NCBI GenBank assembly: GCA_964633975.1
Contig: CAZWKX010000009.1
Location: forward strand, 1-59,574
Length of the DNA: 59,574 nt
Direction: 5' to 3'
From: CAZWKX01 sp964633975
GTDB lineage: Bacteria > Actinomycetota > Acidimicrobiia > Spongiisociales > UBA11373
Every line of letters starts with the position of its first letter. Position 1 is the stretch's first letter. The position numbers were made by a program, and so were the translations under genes. This document shows positions 10,607 through 18,952 of this stretch, in pieces. Under the pieces are notes generated by a model that saw only the letters and a program-made list of their open reading frames with translations, was not told the DNA's origin and searched no databases.

Positions 10607-12126
10607 GCGGGGGCGCACACCTCGTGGAGCGACTCGAGCTGGAGGGCTGCCATGGCCTCGTCCGGAGGGCTCTCGAGCGCCGTCCGCACCGTGGCCCGGA
10701 TGAGCTCGAGGTTGGGGATCCCGTATCCGTTGTGGTCCACGCCGGCGATGTAGGAGGTGCCGGTGCCGGCCAGCTCCGGGGCCGACGGCATGAAGCGGAT
10801 CGCCACCGCCTCGCTGGTGTCAATTCGCGACATGAGCTCGATGAGGTCGGGAAACAGCGCCACGGGGATATCGGTGAGCAGGTTGTCCTCGATTATGGGG
10901 GCGATGTCGGGTAGGCGGCGCAGCAGTGTGAAGGGGTCGGCCCTGGAGGCGACTGCCTCAAGCACGCAGCGCTGACGGTCCATGCGGTAGTAGTCGGAGT
11001 CCTGATGCCGGAGCCGGACGTAGTCCAGGGCCATGCCGCCGCTGAAGTGATACTCCCCGACGGGGATGTCCACGTCGAGCACGGTGCCGTCGGGACGGAC
11101 CACGTTGTCTTCGTGGACCGGCTTGGAGACGTAGATGTCGATGCCTCCGATGGCATCGACGATGTCGATGAAGCCGAGCAGATCCACGAGGGCGAAGTAG
11201 TCGATTTCGATTCCCAGGCCCTCGCCGAGAACCGCTTTTATCGCGTTGCCGCCGGAATTGGGGCCTCCGGGGAAGAGGTCCGGATGGGCGAGGCCGTAGG
11301 CGTAGACCCCCCAGATCAGGTCGGGGAACCGGTGGTCGGTGAACGCCGAGTAGGCGGGGATTCCCTCGGGGAAGGGCCACTGCACCTGGTTGCGGGGCAC
11401 CGAGAACAGGGCGGTGTGCCCGGAGTCCGGATCGATGGAGGCCACGATGATCGTGTCGGTGCGTACCCCGTAGCGGCCGGGGCCGGCGTCGCTACCGAGC
11501 AGGGCGATCGTCACCCGTTCTCCTCCGGCGAAGGGGCCCGGCGCCACGGTGGTTGTGGTGGAAGATGTGGTGGCGGCGGTCGAGTCGGCCGCAGGCAGGG
11601 TGGTCTCGGTGGTGGTAGTGGTCGTGGACGTCGTGGGCGCCGGCGCCGCCTGCTGCGGGTCCGTCAGGTAGTCGTGGGTGATGGCCTCGTGCAGAGCGAG
11701 CGCCCGCACCCCGGCCCACCCATGCGGCCAGGCGACCAGAGCCAGCAGCAGCGCCAGCGCCGCGGCAACAGCCGCGGCCCGGTGCGCGGGGCCGGCTGAT
11801 CGCGAGTGGTCCGCCGCGGCGAACGCGTCCAGAACGGCGAAGACCCTGAAGGCGAGCAGGGCGATGACGGCGGCGAAGAGGGCGAGCACCAGGGCCGGGT
11901 GCACGAAGAAGGGCCTCACGATGTCGACGGCGATGGCGATGCTGTTCAGCTCCCATGGGCCGAACAGGAGAATGATCACCACAAACGGCGGGATGCTTAT
12001 GGCGAGAGTGACGCCGATCAGCCAGAAGCCGCGGCGCCGCCGGCCGGCGTAGATCTGACCGGCGCCGGGGAGGAGCGCCGATAGGAGCGCGGCCCGCAGA
12101 GGGCCCGGCCTGCCGGCATTGCTCAT
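10603..12126 (-). CDS. LytR-CpsA-Psr family protein with multi-helix N-terminus
   Basis: A 507-residue protein. The first ~150 residues hold about four hydrophobic segments, starting with LLPGAGQIYAGRRRRGFWLI. A low-complexity Pro/Thr linker with Thr runs follows, then an LCP domain (GSDAGPGRYGVRTDTIIVAS, SVPRNQVQWPF, DYVRLRHQDSDYYRMDRQR). LCP enzymes transfer lipid-linked glycopolymers to peptidoglycan outside the membrane; the conserved Arg and Asp residues of the pocket are present. The frame is open upstream, but ATG 12126 begins the conserved part and has TATGCT 6 bases before it. The long membrane region is unusual, since LCP proteins normally have one helix. Confidence 0.88.
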   Translation of the reverse strand: MSNAGRPGPLRAALLSALLPGAGQIYAGRRRRGFWLIGVTLAISIPPFVVIILLFGPWELNSIAIAVDIVRPFFVHPALVLALFAAVIALLAFRVFAVLDAFAAADHSRSAGPAHRAAAVAAALALLLALVAWPHGWAGVRALALHEAITHDYLTDPQQAAPAPTTSTTTTTTETTLPAADSTAATTSSTTTTVAPGPFAGGERVTIALLGSDAGPGRYGVRTDTIIVASIDPDSGHTALFSVPRNQVQWPFPEGIPAYSAFTDHRFPDLIWGVYAYGLAHPDLFPGGPNSGGNAIKAVLGEGLGIEIDYFALVDLLGFIDIVDAIGGIDIYVSKPVHEDNVVRPDGTVLDVDIPVGEYHFSGGMALDYVRLRHQDSDYYRMDRQRCVLEAVASRADPFTLLRRLPDIAPIIEDNLLTDIPVALFPDLIELMSRIDTSEAVAIRFMPSAPELAGTGTSYIAGVDHNGYGIPNLELIRATVRTALESPPDEAMAALQLESLHEVCAPA

Positions 12127-12132
12127 TGCTCC

Positions 12133-12138
12133 AGCATA
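12133..12138 (-). promoter_or_regulatory. -10 box TATGCT for the LCP gene
   Basis: On the minus strand TATGCT ends 6 bases before ATG 12126. The spacer contains GGAG, too close to the start for a normal ribosome binding site. Confidence 0.6.
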
Positions 12139-12174
12139 CGACGGGATGTGGCGCGTCCTGAGCAGCTTCGGGGT

Positions 12175-12180
12175 TAACCT
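12175..12180 (+). promoter_or_regulatory. -10 box TAACCT for the 78-residue membrane protein
   Basis: TAACCT ends 6 bases before ATG 12187. It is divergent from the LCP promoter within a 60-bp gap. Confidence 0.6.
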
Positions 12181-12186
12181 GTCGGC

Positions 12187-12423
12187 ATGCTTGCACTGCT
12201 CTACCAGACCGCTCAAAACGTCCCGGAGGAGGTCCAGCAGACGGCCCGGGATATCGCCCAGAGGTTCCGCGACGACCCCGCGTTCATGTGGACTCTCGTG
12301 GCCATCGGTGTGATCACCGCCGTGTTGTTCGTCTGGCTGATGGTCAAGCAGGCCTTCAAGGCCGCCATCGCCGGCGCACTTCTCTGCGCCGGCGCCTGGT
12401 ACTGGTTCTTCGCCGGTCACTAG
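12187..12423 (+). CDS. Small membrane protein of unknown function
   Basis: A 78-residue protein with an amphipathic, charged first third (VPEEVQQTARDIAQRFRDDP) and then two adjacent hydrophobic segments (WTLVAIGVITAVLFVWLMV and AAIAGALLCAGAWYWFF) split by KQAFK. It is probably a two-helix hairpin with the N-terminus inside. I do not recognise a family. The clean leaderless promoter and codon use like its neighbours argue that it is real. Confidence 0.7.
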   Translation: MLALLYQTAQNVPEEVQQTARDIAQRFRDDPAFMWTLVAIGVITAVLFVWLMVKQAFKAAIAGALLCAGAWYWFFAGH

Positions 12424-12554
12424 ACGCGACGCGGCGGCCGCGGTCCTCGGCGCAGTCCGGTGAACATGCCACCGGCGGCGTTGTGCGCCGTCCCACCGAG
12501 GCTGCCGGCTCCCGCCTTTGAGATCTCGGCGATCTCGGCAACAATGTCGCTCCG

Positions 12555-14141
12555 ATGGAGGACAAGGTCGTCGTTGCCGAGGAGATAGCCGAGGCGGGCA
12601 TCGTCCGGCTTCGCCAATGCTGCGAAGTAGACCTCGCCGTGGGCGTCGATCGGAGCGAGCTGCTGCAGCGCCTGGCCGACGCCTCGGGCCTTGTCGTCCG
12701 CTCCGCCACCCGGGTCGACGCCGAGATGATCGCCGCTGCACCCGGGCTCAAGGTCATCGGCCGGGCCGGCATCGGCGTCGACAATATCGACATCGAAGCG
12801 GCCACCAAGGCTGGCGTGCTGGTGGTCAACGCGCCGGCCGCCAACGCCATGTCGGCGGCCGAGCACACGATGGCCTTGCTGCTCAGCCAGGCCCGGCGGG
12901 TTCCGGAGGCGGATCGTTCTGTGCGGGCCGGCGGCTGGGAGCGTAAGCGGCTCAAGGGCGTGGAGCTCTACGGCAAGACGCTGGGTGTGGTCGGGCTGGG
13001 TCAGATCGGGACGATCGTGGCGCAGCGAGGTGCCGCATTCGGCATGAAGGTCATCGTCTACGACCCCTTCGTCTCCGAGGACCGGGTCAAGCGCGCCGGT
13101 GCCGAGGCCAGGGAGAGCCTGGCCGAGCTGCTCGCCGAGAGCGATTTCGTCACCATCCACGTGCCGCGCAACCGTGAAACCGAGAGTCTCATCGACGCCG
13201 AGGCACTTGCCGCGGCCAAGCCGGGCGTGCGCATCGTGAACACGTCACGCGGCGGCATAGTCGATGAGGCCGCCCTCGCCGATGCGGTCCGTTCGGGTCG
13301 TGTGGCCGGGGCCGCGCTCGACGTGTTCGCCACCGAGCCGCCGGAAGGCAGCCCGCTCTTCGAGCTTCCGGAGGTCGTGCTGACTCCACACCTGGGCGCT
13401 TCCACCGTCGAAGCTCAGGACAAGGCGGGCACCGACGTGGCGGCATCGGTCGCGGCGGCTCTGCGTGGCGAGCTCGTCCCCAATGCCGTGAATCTCGACC
13501 TAGGGCATGAGATCCCCGACGAGCTGATCCCATTCCTGCCGGTAGCCGAGCACCTGGCTGCGGTATTTGTGGTGCTCGCCCAGGGCCTCCCGGAGGAGCT
13601 TTCGGTGCGCGTCGAGGGTCGTCTCGCCGAATCGAACTGCAAGCCCCTTTCGCTCGCCGTCCTCAAGTCGGCCCTGAGTCGGGTGAGTGCCGAGCACGTC
13701 ACGTACGTAAACGCCCTCGCCCTGGCCGGAGCGCACGGCATCTCGCTGGTGGAGGAGTACACCTCGATGGTGAGCGATTACGTGTCGGTGATCCGGCTGT
13801 CCGGAGTGGTGGGTGGAGAGGTGTACGAGGTGTCCGGGACGCTGGTCGGGCGAAAGGGACCGGCGCTGGTCGGGGCTCTCGACCACGAGATCGAGCTGCC
13901 TCTGAGCGCCAACACGGTGCTGCTGCTCAACAAAGACGTTCCGGGGGTCATCGGCCGCGTCGGCACGTACCTCGGTGAGCTGGGGGTGAACATCGGCAAC
14001 ATGGTCGTGGGCCGTTCCCATCACACTGGAGCGGCGGCCGCGATGGGCCTCAACGTCGACAGGCCTCTCTTGGAGGAGGAGGTCGAGGGTCTCCGGCAAG
14101 TCGCCGGCATCGCCAAGGCCTGGTTCGTCGATCTGTCTTAG
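12555..14141 (+). CDS. serA: D-3-phosphoglycerate dehydrogenase
   Basis: A 528-residue long-form SerA catalysing the first step of serine synthesis. The substrate domain wraps an NAD domain (GVVGLGQIGTIVA); catalytic positions are seen as the Arg in NTSRGGIVDEAAL and the His in TPHLGAST. The C-terminal third is the intervening ASB domain plus an ACT domain (VPGVIGRVGTYLGELGVNIGNM), which usually mediates serine feedback inhibition. The length equals that known for mycobacterial SerA. ATG start. The promoter is unclear; AACAAT at 12540-12545 lies just after a tandem repeat of GATCTCGGC. The stop overlaps that of pgpA. Confidence 0.96.
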   Translation: MEDKVVVAEEIAEAGIVRLRQCCEVDLAVGVDRSELLQRLADASGLVVRSATRVDAEMIAAAPGLKVIGRAGIGVDNIDIEAATKAGVLVVNAPAANAMSAAEHTMALLLSQARRVPEADRSVRAGGWERKRLKGVELYGKTLGVVGLGQIGTIVAQRGAAFGMKVIVYDPFVSEDRVKRAGAEARESLAELLAESDFVTIHVPRNRETESLIDAEALAAAKPGVRIVNTSRGGIVDEAALADAVRSGRVAGAALDVFATEPPEGSPLFELPEVVLTPHLGASTVEAQDKAGTDVAASVAAALRGELVPNAVNLDLGHEIPDELIPFLPVAEHLAAVFVVLAQGLPEELSVRVEGRLAESNCKPLSLAVLKSALSRVSAEHVTYVNALALAGAHGISLVEEYTSMVSDYVSVIRLSGVVGGEVYEVSGTLVGRKGPALVGALDHEIELPLSANTVLLLNKDVPGVIGRVGTYLGELGVNIGNMVVGRSHHTGAAAAMGLNVDRPLLEEEVEGLRQVAGIAKAWFVDLS

Positions 14142-14593
14142 AGAACGCCGGCAAGCAACCACCCCACCGCCAGGCCGTATAGGCCGGCGACCACGTCGTC
14201 CGCGGTGACTCCGACGGATCCCGGGAGACGCTCGGCTGCTTTTGTACCGGGAAGCACCTTGAAGATGTCGGCCGCCCGGGCCACCACGAGGGCCGCCAGC
14301 CAGGGCCACCAGGAGGACAGGCCGATGAGGGCGACGAGGGTGCCGGCGGTCTCGTCCATGCACACCCAGCCCGGGTCGGCGTTCCGGGCGAACGGGCCCG
14401 CCGACCACAGGGAGGCGGAGACCGCGGCCAGGGCCAGGAGGAGGGTCACCCACCAGCGGGTGCCGGTCAGGAGGACGGCGGCACCGATGCCGGCGGCGAG
14501 CGCGGCTCCGAAGGTGCCGGCCCCGGCGTCGCTTTGCCAGAGCAGACGGGGGATGAGCCCCAGGCCGAACGATGAGGCGACGAGGCGGTGCAC
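14138..14593 (-). CDS. pgpA: Phosphatidylglycerophosphatase A
   Basis: A 151-residue membrane phosphatase for the last step of phosphatidylglycerol synthesis. It has the PgpA signatures CMDETAGTLVAL (acidic metal site), ARAADIFKVLPGTKAAERLP and GVTADDVVAGLYG, within four or so hydrophobic segments. GTG 14593 is preferred over upstream in-frame starts because TACTCT lies 7 bases before it and the protein then has family length. The TAA overlaps the TAG of convergent serA by 4 bases. Confidence 0.92.
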   Translation of the reverse strand: MHRLVASSFGLGLIPRLLWQSDAGAGTFGAALAAGIGAAVLLTGTRWWVTLLLALAAVSASLWSAGPFARNADPGWVCMDETAGTLVALIGLSSWWPWLAALVVARAADIFKVLPGTKAAERLPGSVGVTADDVVAGLYGLAVGWLLAGVL

Positions 14594-14600
14594 TGGCGGG

Positions 14601-14606
14601 AGAGTA
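14601..14606 (-). promoter_or_regulatory. -10 box TACTCT for pgpA
   Basis: On the minus strand TACTCT ends 7 bases before GTG 14593. This both supports a leaderless message and decides the pgpA start. Confidence 0.55.
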
Positions 14607-14739
14607 GTGGCGCCGTCTCGACCGCAGCCGGATCCGGCGTTGGGGGGCCGTACACGCTGCGGTCCCGGTGACCCGAGCGGACTACCCTGCGCGCCGAAGA
14701 GCCGGAACACCCGGCAACGTGAATAAGCGGAGGAGACCC

Positions 14740-15219
14740 GTGGGCCAGCAGCCGAACATGCCACTGCGGATGGAGGATCTGCCCCGGCCGGACCATCATC
14801 CGCCGCCGCCGCGCCACTGGTCGCCGCAGCGCCCCGGCGACGTGTCTTCTCCCGGGGAGAGCCGTTGGGGCGGGGCTTTTGCGACCCCGGGCTCGGATTC
14901 GGGTTTTGCCCTCTCCCTGCTCGCGGAACGGGAATCGGGAGAGCGGGACGACGACACCACCGCTGCTCTCGCCGTCCTCATGATGGCCCGGGCTTCCCAC
15001 TTCGGCAGGGCCCCGGTGCGGATGGACGCCGACGTTGCCGAGATCGTCCTGGGGCGCGCCGAGAAATCTGCCGCAGACGCCTCCGCAGTGGTTCGTGGGG
15101 TGTCCCGTTCTCGTGACCGCGCCGGCGAGCTGCTCGAGTCCGTCGACTTGGGGCTGCTGACCGCGGATGCCGAACGGGTGGACACGGCCTCAGGCGGTGC
15201 CGAGTCGATGTCGTCATGA
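14740..15219 (+). CDS. Hypothetical protein heading the gltX operon
   Basis: A 159-residue soluble protein with no membrane segment and no recognised domain. The first ~50 residues are Pro/His-rich and probably disordered (RPDHHPPPPRHW). The rest is largely helical with Ala/Asp/Glu (DTTAALAVLMMARASHFG). GTG 14740 is chosen because GGAGGAG lies just upstream at 14729-14735; a longer ORF starting at 14668 lacks such a site. It overlaps the thioesterase gene by 4 bases, so it is co-translated with an operon ending in gltX. Function not known. Confidence 0.7.
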   Translation: MGQQPNMPLRMEDLPRPDHHPPPPRHWSPQRPGDVSSPGESRWGGAFATPGSDSGFALSLLAERESGERDDDTTAALAVLMMARASHFGRAPVRMDADVAEIVLGRAEKSAADASAVVRGVSRSRDRAGELLESVDLGLLTADAERVDTASGGAESMSS

Positions 15220-15752
15220 GCGACTACCGATACATCGCCGGGAAAGCGCTGCCCCTGCCCGAGGGAGCCGCGCTCCCGCCCTATCACCTGCCCTGGTGCT
15301 TCGGCTGTGGCCCGGAGAACGAGCACGGCCTGGGCCTGGACGCCCGCATCGAGGGTGACCGCGTGGTTGCCGACATCCAGTTCGCTCCGTGGTTCGCCGG
15401 CGGCCCGGGCGTCGTGCACGGCGGGGCCATCGCCGCCTTCTTCGACGACTTGATGGGTTTTGTGCCGGTGGCTTTCGACGCGCCCGGGGTGACTGCCAAG
15501 TTCGAGATCAACTTTCGGCGTCCCATCCCCCTCGGGACGTCGGTGCGCGGCGAGGCCTGGCTCAGAGCCCGGGAGGGCCGCAAGCTCTGGGCGGAGTCGG
15601 TGGGCATAGGGCCGGATGGGGAGCCCTACGTCGAGGCGCAGGCGCTCTATCTCGCCGTCGACTCCGATCACTTCGCCAGGACGCTCGCCGAGATGCCGGA
15701 GGAGCAGCGCCGACGCCTGGAGTGTTTCAGGCCGGACGAGTACTACCCATGA
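15216..15752 (+). CDS. PaaI/hotdog-fold thioesterase
   Basis: A 178-residue single hotdog domain. The N-terminal CFGCGPENEHGLGL segment and the core PGVVHGGAIAAFFDDLMG, with His-Gly-Gly before the long helix, are typical of the PaaI/YigI acyl-CoA thioesterase group. It probably hydrolyses an acyl-CoA whose identity cannot be read. ATG in an ATGA overlap with the gene before, and its TGA overlaps the ATG of the next. Confidence 0.85.
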   Translation: MSDYRYIAGKALPLPEGAALPPYHLPWCFGCGPENEHGLGLDARIEGDRVVADIQFAPWFAGGPGVVHGGAIAAFFDDLMGFVPVAFDAPGVTAKFEINFRRPIPLGTSVRGEAWLRAREGRKLWAESVGIGPDGEPYVEAQALYLAVDSDHFARTLAEMPEEQRRRLECFRPDEYYP

Positions 15753-16510
15753 AGGTCGTCAGAGTGCGCCTGGCCGGGGACGAGATCGTCTACGGTGCCG
15801 TGGACACCGAAGGCATCCGGGTCTTTCAGGGCACGCCGTTCGTCGCTTGGGAGCCGACGGAGACCGTGGTTCCCTTCGAGTCGGTCCGGCTGCTCGCGCC
15901 GGTCTTCCCCACGAAGGTGATCGGCGTGGGCAGCAACTACGCCGATCATGCCGCCGAGATGGGTGGCGAGGTCCCGGACGAGCCGGTTATCTTCTCGAAG
16001 CCGGCGACCGCGATCATCGGTCCGGATGCTGCGGTGGTGATCCCACCGGAATCGAGTGAAGTCCACCACGAGGCCGAGCTGGCCGTAGTAGTGGGACGGG
16101 TCTCCCGGCGCGTCGACCCGGAGGACGCCGGGCCTCATATCCTCGGCTACACCGCGGCCAACGACGTGACCGCCCGCGACCTGCAGAGCAGAGACGGACA
16201 GTGGACACGCGCCAAGGGCTTCGACACCTTCTGTCCGCTCGGACCCGCCATCGAGACCGAGATGGATCCGCTGGGGCTGATGGTGTCGTGCCGCGTCAAC
16301 GGCGAGCTGCGGCAGGAGGCGACCACCGACGACATGGTCTTCGGAGTCGCGGAGCTACTGTCGTTTGTGAGCCGGGTGATGACGCTGCTGCCCGGCGACG
16401 TCATTCTCACCGGCACTCCGTCCGGGGTGGGCCCGGTGCATCCCGGCGACACCATGGAGGTCGAGGTGGAGCGCATCGGCGTGCTGCGCAATCCGGTGGT
16501 GGGCTCGTGA
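15749..16510 (+). CDS. Fumarylacetoacetate hydrolase family protein
   Basis: A 253-residue FAH-domain enzyme. The metal-binding motif is EVHHEAELAVVVGR (Glu-x-Glu), followed by GYTAANDVTARDLQ and the C-terminal LTGTPSGVGPVHPGD. Members hydrolyse or decarboxylate beta-diketo acids or act as oxaloacetate decarboxylases or tautomerases; the substrate is unresolved. The frame is open to 15389, but ATG 15749 in ATGA gives the family N-terminus (MKVVRVRLAGDEIVYG). The stop overlaps the gltX GTG. Confidence 0.9.
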   Translation: MKVVRVRLAGDEIVYGAVDTEGIRVFQGTPFVAWEPTETVVPFESVRLLAPVFPTKVIGVGSNYADHAAEMGGEVPDEPVIFSKPATAIIGPDAAVVIPPESSEVHHEAELAVVVGRVSRRVDPEDAGPHILGYTAANDVTARDLQSRDGQWTRAKGFDTFCPLGPAIETEMDPLGLMVSCRVNGELRQEATTDDMVFGVAELLSFVSRVMTLLPGDVILTGTPSGVGPVHPGDTMEVEVERIGVLRNPVVGS

Positions 16511-17949
16511 GCGTGAGGGTCCGTTTTGCGCCTTCACCCACCGGGAACCTCCACGTGGGAACGGCGCGCACGGTTCTCTACAACTGGCTGTTTGCCCGAC
16601 GGCACCATGGGACGCTCGTCGTCAGGGTCGACGACACCGACGCCGAACGCAGCACGGCCGAGTTCGAGCAGGACATCCTGGACAGCGTTCGCTGGCTGGG
16701 CATGGACTGGGATGAGGGTGTCGGCGTTGGCGGCCCTTTCGGCCCGTACCGGCAGAGCCTCCGTCTCGACCGCTACCGCGAGGTGTCGGACCGGCTGGTC
16801 GCCGCCGGCGCCGCCTACTACGACCTGGCTACGCCGCAGCAACTGGAGGAGCTGCGCCGGGAAGCGACCGCGGCCGGGCGATCACCGGTGTACGACGGCC
16901 GCTTCCGGGCCTCGGCCGACGAAGCGGCCGAGCGTCTGGCCGCCGGGGAGTGCCTCCCCGTCCGCTTCGCCGTTTCGCGCCCGGGTGAGACCAGTTTCGA
17001 TGATGCGATTCGGGGGGAGGTGCATTTCGATCACAGGGACGTCGACGACTTCGTGGTTTTGCGCTCGGACGGGTCGCCCACTTATCACTTGGCCAGCACC
17101 GTCGACGACGTCGACTTCCGCATCACCCACGTCATCCGCGGAGAGGACCTGCTGCCGTCGACGCCGAAACACATACTGCTGACCGCGGCCGTCGGCGGCG
17201 CCGAGCTCGCCTATGCCCACATCTCGCTGCTCACCGGTCCCGACGGGGCCAAGCTGAGCAAACGCCATGGAGCCACGTCCCTGCGCGAGTACCGCGAGGC
17301 GGGCATCCTGCCTGAGGCGATGCGCAACTATCTGGCCATCCTCGGCTGGTCCCCCGGCGAGGACCAGGAGGTGGTCCGGCTGGAGACCATGGTGGAGCGC
17401 TTCGAGCTGGCCGCCCTTTCCAAGAACCCGGCAGTGTTCGATGCAACGAAGCTGGAGTGGATGAACGGCGTCTACCTGCGAGGGCTGGAGGCCGCAGACT
17501 TCGTCGAGCGGACCTTGCCGCTGGTGGAGGACGATCTGGGACGGTCGCTCGACGAAGGCGAGAGAGCAGGCTTCACCAAGATCGCGCCGCTGGTGCAGGA
17601 GCGGGCAAGGCGGCTCACCGAGGTCGCAGGACAGGTGCGGTTCCTGTTCTCCGACGTCGAGATGGACGCCGGCTCCCGGCAGAAGGTGATGAGCGCGCCG
17701 GAGGTTCGGTCGGTTCTGGAGGAGGCGCTCAGAGCCCTCGAGGACCTGGATGTGTGGAGTGCGGGTGGCATCGAGGAGACTCTGAGGGGCATGGTCGACG
17801 AGATGAGGCTGTCGCCACGCAAGGGCCTTCAGCCCATTCGGGTGGCGGTGAGCGGCTCGATGGTGAGCCCGCCGCTCTTCGAATCCATGGCGGTCCTGGG
17901 GCGGGAACACACGCTCGAGCGACTCAGCCGGGCTATCACCGAGCTGTGA
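16507..17949 (+). CDS. gltX: Glutamyl-tRNA synthetase
   Basis: A 480-residue class I synthetase. FAPSPTGNLHVGTAR holds the HIGH-type motif (H16-T19) and KLSKR at 249-253 is the KMSKS loop. The C-terminal anticodon-binding helical domain is complete. GTG 16507 forms GTGA with the stop of the gene before; GTG 16513 is an alternative. Because gatCAB is present and the next genes are tRNA-Gln and tRNA-Glu, the enzyme is probably non-discriminating and charges both with glutamate. That is inference. Confidence 0.97.
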   Translation: MSVRVRFAPSPTGNLHVGTARTVLYNWLFARRHHGTLVVRVDDTDAERSTAEFEQDILDSVRWLGMDWDEGVGVGGPFGPYRQSLRLDRYREVSDRLVAAGAAYYDLATPQQLEELRREATAAGRSPVYDGRFRASADEAAERLAAGECLPVRFAVSRPGETSFDDAIRGEVHFDHRDVDDFVVLRSDGSPTYHLASTVDDVDFRITHVIRGEDLLPSTPKHILLTAAVGGAELAYAHISLLTGPDGAKLSKRHGATSLREYREAGILPEAMRNYLAILGWSPGEDQEVVRLETMVERFELAALSKNPAVFDATKLEWMNGVYLRGLEAADFVERTLPLVEDDLGRSLDEGERAGFTKIAPLVQERARRLTEVAGQVRFLFSDVEMDAGSRQKVMSAPEVRSVLEEALRALEDLDVWSAGGIEETLRGMVDEMRLSPRKGLQPIRVAVSGSMVSPPLFESMAVLGREHTLERLSRAITEL

Positions 17950-18026
17950 GACGCCTTTGCCGTACGCGCCCCGGGCGGCGGCTCCGACCCCGGAATCCGG
18001 CGGCGGCGGGTTCGTGCCGAAGAGGT

Positions 18027-18055
18027 TTGCCATACCCCTGGGCCGTCCGTATCCT
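18027..18055 (+). promoter_or_regulatory. Promoter for tRNA-Gln/tRNA-Glu
   Basis: TTGCCA at 18027-18032 and TATCCT at 18050-18055 are spaced by 17 bases, a canonical -35/-10 pair. The -10 ends 11 bases before the tRNA-Gln acceptor stem. Confidence 0.65.
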
Positions 18056-18066
18056 GCCTCTGCCCT

Positions 18067-18138
18067 TCGGGGGTGGTGTAATTGGCAACACACCGGGTTC
18101 TGGTCCCGATATTGGGGGTTCGAGTCCTCCCCCCCGAG
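18067..18138 (+). tRNA. tRNA-Gln (anticodon CTG)
   Basis: A cloverleaf can be drawn: acceptor stem 18067-18073 with 18131-18137 (seven pairs), D stem GTGT/ACAC, anticodon stem 18093-18097 with 18105-18109 (one C-A mismatch at its base), loop TTCTGGT with anticodon CTG at 18100-18102, and T stem 18114-18118 with 18126-18130 around TTCGAGT. CCA is not encoded. It would be the substrate of the GltX plus GatCAB route. Confidence 0.93.
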
Positions 18139-18159
18139 CAGCGGCCTTTCGGCCGAATT

Positions 18160-18232
18160 GGCCCCGTCGTCTAGTGGACTAGGACGCCGGCCTCTCAAGC
18201 CGGTAACACCGGTTCGAATCCGGTCGGGGCTA
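18160..18232 (+). tRNA. tRNA-Glu (anticodon CTC)
   Basis: Acceptor stem GGCCCCG pairs with CGGGGCT at 18225-18231. Anticodon stem CCGGC/GCCGG encloses loop CTCTCAA with anticodon CTC at 18194-18196. The T arm carries GGTTCGAATC. CCA is not encoded. It lies 21 bases after tRNA-Gln and the two are probably one transcript. Confidence 0.95.
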
Positions 18233-18244
18233 CTCGTCTTGGTC

Positions 18245-18952
18245 CTAGACGTTCCCGTATACGGGCAGCGCCGCGCCGTTGATGACACCGGAGTCCTTGG
18301 AAGCGAGGAAATCGATGACGGCGGCGATCTCGTCGGGGGTGGGCCAGTGGACGTAGTCGGCGTAGGGGAGGGCGCTGCGGAACGCCGGAGTGTCGAGGTA
18401 CGAGGGCATCACCGAGTTGGCCGTGATGCCTTCGTCACCGGTCTCCTGGGCAATGGAGTTAGCCAGGGCGACGACTCCGGCTTTGGCCACGTTGTAGGCG
18501 GCTTGCCCTGCGGGTGTCTCCACCGCGGCGCGGCTTCCGACGAAGATGATGCGGCCCCACTCCGCTTTGCGCATGTGGGGAATGACGGCACGGGCGGCGT
18601 AGAAGGCCGTGCGCAGGTTGACGTCGAGCATGCGCTCGAACCTGCCGTCATCGGTGTCGGCGACGTCGCGCCCACCTGCCCATCTGCCGATGAGGCTGGC
18701 GAGCACGTTGATGGGACCAAAGGCATCCGCCACCCGGTTCATGAGAGCGGTGACGGCCTCGGGATCCGTGCAGTCCACTCGCTGCAACATCAGCCGCTCT
18801 TCGGGCAGCTCGAGCAGCTTTTCGACTTCTTCGGCCTCGTCGGGGACGAGGTAGGTGGAGGCGATGCAGAAGCCGCGACGGGCCAGGCGAATGGCCACCT
18901 GCCGTCCCAGGCCCCCTGTACCGCCGGTGAGCACGGCGACGGGATGCTCCAA
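18245..18952 (-). CDS. Short-chain dehydrogenase/reductase
   Basis: A 235-residue classical SDR. The cofactor motif is TGGTGGLGRQ, followed by the NLAS-like VLASLIGRWAGG, a catalytic Ser in FVGSRAAVE and YNVAK with catalytic Tyr and Lys. The acidic or basic residue after strand 2 is not decisive for NAD versus NADP. TTG start at 18952 with AAGGAGG just upstream. It ends 13 bases after tRNA-Glu on the opposite strand. Substrate unknown. Confidence 0.88.
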   Translation of the reverse strand: MEHPVAVLTGGTGGLGRQVAIRLARRGFCIASTYLVPDEAEEVEKLLELPEERLMLQRVDCTDPEAVTALMNRVADAFGPINVLASLIGRWAGGRDVADTDDGRFERMLDVNLRTAFYAARAVIPHMRKAEWGRIIFVGSRAAVETPAGQAAYNVAKAGVVALANSIAQETGDEGITANSVMPSYLDTPAFRSALPYADYVHWPTPDEIAAVIDFLASKDSGVINGAALPVYGNV

